DNA from: Desulfitobacterium_A sp035539115
GTDB taxonomy: Bacteria; Bacillota; Desulfitobacteriia; Desulfitobacteriales; Desulfitobacteriaceae
DNA length: 56,757 nt
Direction: 5' to 3'
Assembly: GCF_035539115.1 (NCBI RefSeq)
Contig: NZ_DATLJA010000063.1
Span: forward strand, 1 to 56,757
The position numbers and the translations under genes were made by a program. The notes beneath the pieces are model-generated. The model ran no database searches and was not told the origin of the DNA. It saw only the letters and a list, made by a program, of their open reading frames with translations. This document shows positions 26,903 through 34,208 of this stretch, piece after piece (position 1 is the stretch's first letter; every line of letters starts with the position of its first letter).

Positions 26903-28014
26903 AAAGTTTAACAGAATTGATTGCTCGAGAAGTGACCGAGGCTGAAGTAAAGACATGGTATCAAGAGCACGCTGTATCCGAAAAATTCAATAAAGCATTT
27001 ATTGAATCCGGATTTGGTTTTTTAGGTATCCCAGAAGAATATGGTGGTACACCAGCCGATATTACAACATTAATGCTTGTTTCAGAAGAATTAACTCGTC
27101 AAACGTGCGCCACGATTCCTCTCTTGTCTAATATTCTAAACATGTACGATATAGTCGAATTTGGAACGCCAGAACAAATCAAATTAACACTAGATATTAC
27201 TAAAGAAACCGGCAACCCTGCATTTTTATTAGCTATTTCGGAACCTCAAGCTGGATCTGATAATAGCAGAATGGCAACAACAGCAGTCCGTAAGAATGGT
27301 AAAGTTTATATCAATGGAAGTAAAACCTTTATTACTCATGGTGGGGTTGCGCCGTACTCTTTAGTTTTTGCGAAAGACGAATCTTCTGATTTAGATAATA
27401 AAGCTATATCGATGTGGTTATTCCCTTCTGATACTTCTGGAGTGAAATTTGCACCCCTTCATAAGATTGGACAGACAACTTCTCAATTCTGTGAAATGTA
27501 CCTGGACAAGGTCGAAATTGATGAAAGCTGCTTAGTCGGAGAACATGGTAAAGGCTTTCTTCAGTTAATGAAAAATCTTGAAGTTGAGCGCTTGTTGATT
27601 TGTTCTTTCTCGTTAGGATTAGCCCAAGCTGCTATGGATGATGCAGCTGCTTATGCTGCACAAAGAGAACAATTTGGTAAACCTATTGGTCAATTCCAAC
27701 TGATTCAACAAAAGTTAACTGACATGGAAATTAAAATTATGAATATGCGCAATATGCTGTATCAAACGGCATGGAAAAAAGATAATGGAATGTCTACTAA
27801 GTTAGAGTCCGCTTTATGCAAGCGCTATTGTGCTATGACAGCAACCGAAGTATGTTCTGATGCGATGCAAATCTTTGGCGGACTTGGATACACCACAGAA
27901 ACCCGAGTCTCCAGAGCGTGGCAGGATGCACGTGGATGGCAATTCGCGGGCGGAACTGACGAAATTATGGTGCATATTGCTGGAAGAGAACTCCTCAAAA
28001 AATACGCTAAATAA
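26863..28014 (+). CDS. acyl-CoA dehydrogenase (CaiA-like reductase candidate)
   Basis: This 383-residue flavoprotein has the acyl-CoA dehydrogenase N-terminal, middle (AISEPQAGSDNSRMATTAVR, FAD-binding) and C-terminal domains. The usual YEGT-type catalytic Glu is replaced by AGGTDEIM. A Glu in NLEVERLLICSFSLGL matches the alternative base position of isovaleryl-CoA and long-chain dehydrogenases. With fixABCX downstream it most resembles CaiA, which reduces an enoyl-CoA using Fix-derived electrons, although the oxidative direction feeding quinone is equally possible. ATG 26863 has an AGGAGG ribosome site inside the preceding gene. Confidence 0.9.
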   Translation: MDFRKTEEQELLLESLTELIAREVTEAEVKTWYQEHAVSEKFNKAFIESGFGFLGIPEEYGGTPADITTLMLVSEELTRQTCATIPLLSNILNMYDIVEFGTPEQIKLTLDITKETGNPAFLLAISEPQAGSDNSRMATTAVRKNGKVYINGSKTFITHGGVAPYSLVFAKDESSDLDNKAISMWLFPSDTSGVKFAPLHKIGQTTSQFCEMYLDKVEIDESCLVGEHGKGFLQLMKNLEVERLLICSFSLGLAQAAMDDAAAYAAQREQFGKPIGQFQLIQQKLTDMEIKIMNMRNMLYQTAWKKDNGMSTKLESALCKRYCAMTATEVCSDAMQIFGGLGYTTETRVSRAWQDARGWQFAGGTDEIMVHIAGRELLKKYAK

Positions 28015-28178
28015 GAATAAACTACAACGGTAGTCAAACGTTTTGGTTTAACTCAAGGGCAGATGTTTTCATTAAAATTTCTGCCTTAAGGTTTCTATCC
28101 ATAAAACCTATAGAGCAGTGGAAGAAGTCATGGGACGCTTGTAGCCCATCGATATAATATTGTATTTGAGGTGTAATT

Positions 28179-28946
28179 ATGAATATTATTACGTGTTTTA
28201 AAGTAGTGCCGGAAGAAGACATTATCATAACTTCTAATGGAGATCTTTCTTTCGAGAGAGCAAAAATGACCATTAGTAATTACGATTTGAACAGTATAGA
28301 AGCTGGAACTCAACTTATTGAAGCGAATAGCGGAACCTTAATGGGTTTAAGTGTCGGTGGTTTAAAGATCGATGATTCGAAATTAAAGAAAAACGTCTTA
28401 TCCCGTGGACCGGAAAGTTTATATATTGTGGCTGATGACAACCTAGACAACATGGATACCCATCAGACCTCGCTTGCCTTAAAAGCAGCGATTGAAAAAA
28501 TTGGAGCGTATGACCTTGTTCTCTGTGGAGAAGGTTCAGCCGATTTATATGCTCAACAAGTTGGCGTACAGCTGGGTCAACTGCTTAATGTCCCCACGAT
28601 CAATAGTATTAGCAAAATTACTGAAGTTGACGGAAAAGTTATCGTCGAGCGTACCTTAGAAGCTGAAGTAGAAACAATTGAACTGACTTTACCGGCTGTG
28701 GTTTCGGTGACGTCAGATATCAATTTACCTCGCATTGCGAGTATGAAGCAAATCTTGGCCGCAGGGAAAAAACCTTCAACCGTTTGGACTGCAAACGATG
28801 TCAATTTAGCCAAACCGGCGAATTCGATTGAGGTTCTGGAAACCAAAGCTCCTAAACAAGTCGATCGGAAGCAAGAGATTATCGAAGGGGATTCTGAGGA
28901 AGCGATTAAACAATTTATCGCTAAAATCTCTGGAGAATTGAAATAG
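28179..28946 (+). CDS. fixA: electron transfer flavoprotein beta subunit FixA
   Basis: This 255-residue ETF beta-type protein binds AMP or FAD and forms a heterodimer with FixB. It starts MNIITCFKVVPEED and has the conserved NLPRIASMKQI stretch near residue 185 that marks FixA/EtfB. A GAGGTG ribosome site precedes ATG 28179, after a 164-base gap from the dehydrogenase gene that shows no terminator. In the FixABCX type, the complex can bifurcate electrons between quinone and low-potential ferredoxin. Confidence 0.92.
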   Translation: MNIITCFKVVPEEDIIITSNGDLSFERAKMTISNYDLNSIEAGTQLIEANSGTLMGLSVGGLKIDDSKLKKNVLSRGPESLYIVADDNLDNMDTHQTSLALKAAIEKIGAYDLVLCGEGSADLYAQQVGVQLGQLLNVPTINSISKITEVDGKVIVERTLEAEVETIELTLPAVVSVTSDINLPRIASMKQILAAGKKPSTVWTANDVNLAKPANSIEVLETKAPKQVDRKQEIIEGDSEEAIKQFIAKISGELK

Positions 28947-28959
28947 AGGGGGATTAGAA

Positions 28960-29865
28960 ATGAAAATATGGGTATTTGCTGAGAAAGAGAGTGCACTTAC
29001 GGAATTATGCGGCGGTGCACGTCAGCTTGGAGATCGAGTAGAAGCCGTTGTAATTGGCACCCAAGATCAACAGGGTGTAAACGGTGCAGATAAAGTTTGG
29101 TCCATCCCAACTCAAGAGGGAGCGATGCTGGAAGATTATACGGAAACCCTAGCATCACTTGTGAATCAAGAAAAACCGGAGCTTCTGCTGGTTGCACCGA
29201 CCAAACGAGGTAAGTTAATTGCCGGGCGCTTAGCCGCCATGATCGGAGCCAGCGTAATCACCGATGTTATGGAATTAACCCAAGGTGGCGAAACAAAACG
29301 GATGGTTTATGGTGGTGCTGCGATACGCAGTGAGAAAGCGGCCACGGCTACAGCCATTGCTATGGTAGGACCTGGAGTATTGGCCGTGTCACCGGAAGCT
29401 GCAACAAGTCAAGGAGAAGTGGAAACCGTCGATTTTGTTGAGCCCAAGATGAAATTGAAGCTTATCGGCAAAGAACAAAAACCGAAAGTTTCCGTTGATC
29501 TGGCTAGCGCCAAACGCGTGGTCGGCGTTGGCCGAGGTATAGCTCAAGCCGAAGACATTGCTATGGCTCGCCAGTTGGCAGAAGTGATTGGCGGAGAGGT
29601 TGGTTGTTCCCGACCGATCGCTGAAGGGGAAAAATGGATGCCTAAAGAGTGTTATATCGGAGTATCCGGCTTAATGCTGGCACCCGAAGTCTATTTTGCC
29701 TTGGGTATTTCCGGTCAAGTTCAGCATATGGTGGGCGTCAACCGTTCTAAAGTCGTTATCGCTATTAATAAAGACAAAAATGCACCGATCTTTAAACAAG
29801 CGGATTATGGTCTTGTAGCAGACCTATATAAAGTGCTTCCTGCTTTGATCGAACAATTAAAATAG
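28960..29865 (+). CDS. fixB: electron transfer flavoprotein alpha subunit FixB
   Basis: This 301-residue ETF alpha subunit carries the C-terminal FAD-binding domain with VVGVGRGIAQAEDIAMA and the GISGQVQHMVGVNRSKVVIAIN block that holds FAD. It pairs with FixA, 13 bases upstream, to carry electrons to or from the acyl-CoA dehydrogenase. The start has a GGGGGA ribosome site. It is part of the fixABCX operon. Confidence 0.93.
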   Translation: MKIWVFAEKESALTELCGGARQLGDRVEAVVIGTQDQQGVNGADKVWSIPTQEGAMLEDYTETLASLVNQEKPELLLVAPTKRGKLIAGRLAAMIGASVITDVMELTQGGETKRMVYGGAAIRSEKAATATAIAMVGPGVLAVSPEAATSQGEVETVDFVEPKMKLKLIGKEQKPKVSVDLASAKRVVGVGRGIAQAEDIAMARQLAEVIGGEVGCSRPIAEGEKWMPKECYIGVSGLMLAPEVYFALGISGQVQHMVGVNRSKVVIAINKDKNAPIFKQADYGLVADLYKVLPALIEQLK

Positions 29866-29891
29866 GTTTAATGATCAGGGTTCTGGAGAAA

Positions 29892-29926
29892 AAGGCGAAA
29901 AAACTGGTCTTCAGTTTTTTCGCCTT
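29892..29926. other. intra-operon hairpin between fixB and fixC
   Basis: AAGGCGAAAAAACTG (29892-29906) and CAGTTTTTTCGCCTT (29912-29926) form a perfect 15-bp stem with a five-base loop. It lacks a trailing T run. It sits inside a clearly co-directional operon, so it may act as an RNA-stability element or attenuator setting the fixAB to fixCX ratio. Confidence 0.7.
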
Positions 29927-29973
29927 ATATCCAAGATCTACTTTTCCAAAGAGAACCGAAAGGATGTTTGAAA

Positions 29974-31266
29974 ATGTCTGACGATAAATTTGATGCCATT
30001 ATCGTCGGTGGCGGAATAGCCGGTACCGTCGCCGCTTATTTATTGGCTAAAGAAGGCTTGGGCGTGTTGCTCATTGAACGAGGCAATTACGCCGGGAGCA
30101 AAAATATGACAGGAGGACGAATTTATAGCCATAGTCTGGAAAAAATCATGCCGAACTTTGCCCAGGAAGCTCCGATTGAGCGGAAGATCACTCGGGAAAA
30201 GATCAGCCTGATGACGGATGAAAGCAATGTCACCCTTGATTATTACTCTGATCTGTTAGGCGTTCAGGGCAGTGACTCGTATTCCGTATTGCGCGGTGTC
30301 TTTGACCAGTGGCTGCAAGAAAAAGCCGAAGAAGCCGGTGCAGAAATCATCGCCGGAATTCGCATTGATGACTTAATTGTCCGGGATGGGAAGGTCTGTG
30401 GGGTTATTGCCGGGGAAGATGAGCTCGAAGCAGATATTACGATTTTAGCTGACGGGGTGAACTCTCTTCTAGCCCAAAAGTTAGGTTACCGGGGTGAATT
30501 AAAACCGGATCAAGTTGCGGTAGGCGCGAAAGAAGTGATTGAATTACCTTCCTCAGTCATCGAAGACCGCTTTAATTGCCGAGGAAATGAAGGAACCGCT
30601 TGGTTGTTTGCTGGAACTCCCTCTGCAGGACGGGTTGGCAGCGGATTTATCTATACGAATAAAGAGAGTATTTCCTTAGGTGTCGTCAGTACGCTCAGTG
30701 ATTTAGTCCAAGGGAACAAATCCGTGCCTCAAATGTTAGAGGATTTTAAAAATCATCCCGCCATTGAACCTCTAGTCAAAGGGGGAAAACTCATCGAGTA
30801 TTCCGGTCACCTCGTTCCCGAAGGCGGACTGGCGATGGTTCCCAAAATAATTGGGGATGGAGTATTGGTTGTCGGAGATGCAGCCGGTTTTTGTCTTAAC
30901 CTCGGGTATGCGGTTCGGGGTATGGACTTTGCGGTCGGTTCAGCAGAATGTGCCGCGAAAGCCGTACTGGCTGCCAAAGAAGCCCGGAATTTTAGTGAAG
31001 GTTTTCTCCAATGTTATCAATCCTTCTTAAATGAAAGCTTTGTGATGAAAGATTTGACTCACTACCAAAAATTCCCTCACTTCTTAGAAGAGACGCCTCG
31101 GATTTTTGACGGATATCCACGCATGGCGGCGGATATGATGGCAGAACTGTTTGTGATGAACGGTCAGCCCGCACAGCCTCTGATGAAAAACATGATGAAG
31201 CATATCAAGAAAGTCGGAATGCTTAACCTGGCTAAAGATGCCTGGAAAGGAGTGCGTTCTCTATGA
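29974..31266 (+). CDS. fixC: flavoprotein oxidoreductase FixC (ETF:quinone oxidoreductase-like)
   Basis: This 430-residue FAD protein has an N-terminal dinucleotide fold (FDAIIVGGGIAGTVAAYLLA) and the later GVLVVGDAAGFCLNLGYAVRGMDFA signature of FixC/ETF-QO. It passes electrons between FixAB and the membrane quinone pool, with FixX as its iron-sulfur partner. ATG 29974 has AAAGGATG about seven bases upstream; the in-frame TTG at 29968 is less likely. Its TGA overlaps the ATG of fixX. Confidence 0.93.
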   Translation: MSDDKFDAIIVGGGIAGTVAAYLLAKEGLGVLLIERGNYAGSKNMTGGRIYSHSLEKIMPNFAQEAPIERKITREKISLMTDESNVTLDYYSDLLGVQGSDSYSVLRGVFDQWLQEKAEEAGAEIIAGIRIDDLIVRDGKVCGVIAGEDELEADITILADGVNSLLAQKLGYRGELKPDQVAVGAKEVIELPSSVIEDRFNCRGNEGTAWLFAGTPSAGRVGSGFIYTNKESISLGVVSTLSDLVQGNKSVPQMLEDFKNHPAIEPLVKGGKLIEYSGHLVPEGGLAMVPKIIGDGVLVVGDAAGFCLNLGYAVRGMDFAVGSAECAAKAVLAAKEARNFSEGFLQCYQSFLNESFVMKDLTHYQKFPHFLEETPRIFDGYPRMAADMMAELFVMNGQPAQPLMKNMMKHIKKVGMLNLAKDAWKGVRSL

Positions 31267-31550
31267 GTACAGTTAATGTGGACCAAAAGCTCGGTTTGAA
31301 TAAATTTTATGTCGATGAAGAAAATGCCCATAGTGTTTTAAAGTCAGGGGACATCGATATGAAAGAATTTCAAAAGTTAATGCTCGTTTGTCCAGCAGGC
31401 CTCTATAAGTTAGATGAAAAAGGAAACATCCATTTCGATTATGCCGGTTGTCTCGAATGTGGAACCTGTCGAGTGCTATGCGGTAAGACGATTTTAGAAA
31501 AATGGGAATTTCCTGTAGGAACATTGGGTGTAGAGTTCAGATGGGGTTAA
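31263..31550 (+). CDS. fixX: ferredoxin-like protein FixX
   Basis: This 95-residue ferredoxin-like protein has ligand cysteines in the segments LVCPAG and CLECGTCRVLCG, the single [4Fe-4S] arrangement of FixX. It starts with ATGA overlapping the fixC stop, so FixC and FixX should be made in equal amounts. It completes the FixABCX set. Confidence 0.92.
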   Translation: MSTVNVDQKLGLNKFYVDEENAHSVLKSGDIDMKEFQKLMLVCPAGLYKLDEKGNIHFDYAGCLECGTCRVLCGKTILEKWEFPVGTLGVEFRWG

Positions 31551-31595
31551 TAATCTGGGGATCAAGGGAATCTAGAGAAAAAGTGAGGGATGGGA

Positions 31596-33128
31596 ATGTG
31601 TACAGAAGAAACATTCCAGGGCCTTCTGGATTACTGGGGAGAGGAAACGCCTGATCGAGAGGCTATTTTTGATGGACTACGGAGAATGTCCTATCGGGAA
31701 CTGAAAGAGGAAACCCAACAACTCGCAGCTGCTCTGTCACAGTTACACCTCCAAAAAGGAGATAAGGTTCTGACCTTTATCCCGAATTGGCATGAATTTA
31801 TGGTTCTCTTTTTTGCCTTAGCCAAACTTGGGGCCGTCCTCATCCCCTGTAATTTCGCCAGTGAAAAAGAAGAAATAAGCGATCGTTTACAAAAAATTAA
31901 GCCTAAAGCGGTTTTTGTGGCTCGTCAGTCTCACTTGACCTGGTTACAGGCATATGAAGATTCTTCTGCCATAATTACCGTTCGGTTTGAGGAAGAAGGG
32001 TACTTATCCTTCTCCAACCTCTTAAAATCAGGGAGAAATAGAAAGGTTGAGACCGTCGAAATTAATCCTTACGACGATGTTTTTGTCATTATGTTTACTT
32101 CAGGGTCTACGGGATGTCCCAAAGGGGTAGAGCTGACCTACGAGAATCTATTTCATGCCGCTAAGAATATTGGGTATCGACTCGAATGTACGGGTCAAGA
32201 TACGTTTCTCGTCCCCATGCCGTGCTGCCACATGTTTGGCATAGTAACAGGAATGTTAGTACCTTTCTTCTTCGGTGGAAAAATTGTATTGCTGAACAGA
32301 TTCAGTCCTCAGAAAGCTTTGGCTCTTATTGAACAGGAAAAAATTACGGTTATTTATGGTGTACCGACCATGTTTATACGGGAATTGCACGAATATAGTC
32401 AGAACAAAACAGATGTCAGTTCTTTAAGAACTGGAATTATTGCAGGCGCTAACTCTGATGAAAATATACTTCTAAAAATCCGCTCTGAATTTGATTGCGA
32501 TGTCATGGTGGCCTACGGTTCCACAGAATCAGTAGCTGTTTCAATGACGAGTTTTCAAGATGATATCGATACGCGCATCCAAACCGTAGGTCGCCCTTAT
32601 GACGGAGTGGTAGTCAAAGTGGTGGATGACAATGGAGAAGCGGTCGAACCGGGAGAAGTAGGAGAATTGGTGTGTAAAGGCTTCGGTGTAATGAAGGGTT
32701 ATTATCTTATGCCGAATGAAACCGCGAAAGTGCTTGACGATAAGGGTTGGTTGCACACGGGAGATTTGGCGACTGTAGATCAATTAGGGTATATCAGGAT
32801 TGTCGGCAGAAAGAAAGATATGATCATTCGCGGAGGATATAATATTTATCCTGCAGAAGTTGAAAAAATCTATTATGGTCACCCCGCTGTCCTAGAAGTC
32901 TGTGTTCTGGGAGTACCTCATGAAGAATTAGGGGAGCAAACGCATGCCTTCATCCAATTAAAAGAGAACAGTCAAGAAACGGAAGAATCCTTAAGAGAAT
33001 ATGCCAAAGGGAAAATTACCAAATATAAGATCCCTGATCGTGTGGTTTTATTAAATATAATGCCCAAGTTGGAAAATGGGAAAATCAATAAAAAAGTAAT
33101 AGAACAAACATGTTTCCTCACATGTTGA
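31596..33128 (+). CDS. AMP-forming acyl-CoA ligase (CaiC-like)
   Basis: This 510-residue acyl-adenylate-forming ligase has A3 FTSGSTGCPKG, A5 YGSTES, A7 GWLHTGD, A8 GRKKDMIIRGGYNIYPAEVE and A10 PKLENGKINKK with the catalytic Lys. It would activate the imported acid with ATP and CoA, priming the CaiB transferase cycle. ATG 31596 lies five to six bases after GTGAGGGA; the ATG at 31590 overlaps that site. It is the last gene of the sigma-54 operon, 45 bases after fixX. No enoyl-CoA hydratase (CaiD) is present. The acid specificity is unknown. Confidence 0.9.
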   Translation: MCTEETFQGLLDYWGEETPDREAIFDGLRRMSYRELKEETQQLAAALSQLHLQKGDKVLTFIPNWHEFMVLFFALAKLGAVLIPCNFASEKEEISDRLQKIKPKAVFVARQSHLTWLQAYEDSSAIITVRFEEEGYLSFSNLLKSGRNRKVETVEINPYDDVFVIMFTSGSTGCPKGVELTYENLFHAAKNIGYRLECTGQDTFLVPMPCCHMFGIVTGMLVPFFFGGKIVLLNRFSPQKALALIEQEKITVIYGVPTMFIRELHEYSQNKTDVSSLRTGIIAGANSDENILLKIRSEFDCDVMVAYGSTESVAVSMTSFQDDIDTRIQTVGRPYDGVVVKVVDDNGEAVEPGEVGELVCKGFGVMKGYYLMPNETAKVLDDKGWLHTGDLATVDQLGYIRIVGRKKDMIIRGGYNIYPAEVEKIYYGHPAVLEVCVLGVPHEELGEQTHAFIQLKENSQETEESLREYAKGKITKYKIPDRVVLLNIMPKLENGKINKKVIEQTCFLTC

Positions 33129-33189
33129 AACCCGTAATGTGGATCTGGCTGTTAATTTGGAAGTACTGACTTTCAATAGAATGTCTTCT

Positions 33190-34065
33190 TTATAATCCTC
33201 GCCATGTTTCGGGTCTCAACAGTTCGTCACGGTTCTGCTCAAGGACATTGGTTAAGGTCGCGAGTAAGGCATCTTTTTCTTCGGGAAGGTGGGCTTTGAG
33301 TGTAAGGTAATTCGAAGCGTGATTACTTCGGTAAACACAATTATGGACATCAAGATGCTGAATCATAAGCTTAAGTTCTTCAAGGGTTTCCCAGGGATTA
33401 AGGAGCTTGAACGTTCCTGCTGCCACTTGCCGTCTGAGAGGAGCTTCGGGTTCGAGTATCAAGGTTAAGGTCCCGAAATATTGGGGATCGATGGCATTCA
33501 CGACTTTAGCTGTTTCCAGCGCATGTTCTTTTGTATATTCCGTACCCCCAAGACCTGAGATAACCGTGCAAGATAAAAGAATACCACTGGCAACAATACG
33601 TTGCCCAGCCGTGATCATTTCCTGAGGGGTCACGCCTTTTTTTATTTGCTTAAGAACCACAGCACTGCCGCTTTCGATGCCTAAGTAGACGATTTGCAAT
33701 CCATATTGTCTGAGGAGGGTTAATTCCGCAGAAGATTTTGCTAAGATATCCAAGGGTCCGCCATAAATGCCTACCCGTTCTAGGCGCGGAAACCTTGCAT
33801 AAAGTTCCTTGAGAAGATCCACTAAAAGTTCGGTGTCTAAGGTGAGAGCATCCCCATCGGCAAGAAAAATTCGTTTGGCTAAGGGGTATAAAGCGACTCC
33901 TTCCTCGATTATTTCCGCTATTTCTTCGCGATTCTTTTGACGGTAGGGCTTGCCTTTATACATGCTACAAAAGGTACATTGATTATGCTTGCAGCCCACC
34001 GTAACTTGGAGGATAAGGCTAGAGGCTTCACTGGGTGGACGATAAATATTTCCTTCATAAAACAT
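33190..34065 (-). CDS. radical SAM protein (COG1032-like)
   Basis: This 291-residue radical SAM enzyme has cluster cysteines Cys25-x4-Cys30-x2-Cys33 (GCKHNQCTFCSMY). The CX4CX2C spacing differs from the usual CX3CX2C but is known in this subgroup. GIYGGPLDIL and LGIESGSAVVLKQIKKG follow, as in coproporphyrinogen-oxidase-like proteins. There is no B12-binding or TRAM domain. The reaction is unknown. It is convergent with the ligase gene; the C-terminus is 61 bases from it with no obvious terminator. Confidence 0.85.
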   Translation of the reverse strand: MFYEGNIYRPPSEASSLILQVTVGCKHNQCTFCSMYKGKPYRQKNREEIAEIIEEGVALYPLAKRIFLADGDALTLDTELLVDLLKELYARFPRLERVGIYGGPLDILAKSSAELTLLRQYGLQIVYLGIESGSAVVLKQIKKGVTPQEMITAGQRIVASGILLSCTVISGLGGTEYTKEHALETAKVVNAIDPQYFGTLTLILEPEAPLRRQVAAGTFKLLNPWETLEELKLMIQHLDVHNCVYRSNHASNYLTLKAHLPEEKDALLATLTNVLEQNRDELLRPETWRGL

Positions 34066-34094
34066 GACGTTTACTCACTCCTCTTTGGAAGATT

Positions 34095-34115
34095 AGGGAC
34101 GGTTCTTCTGCTTCC
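34095..34115 (+). repeat. half copy of GGGACGGTTCT REP-like repeat
   Basis: GGGACGGTTCTTCTGCTTCC starts at 34096, just upstream of the radical SAM gene. An inverted half copy lies at 34216-34235, so the two enclose about 100 bp. Confidence 0.75.
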
Positions 34116-34208
34116 ATTCCACTTCAATGAGGAACAGAAGGAATAACCCAGCGACAAGTGGCGAGAATTCTTGAGGTTTCGATAAATCTGGTTTTTAAAG
34201 CATAGTAG

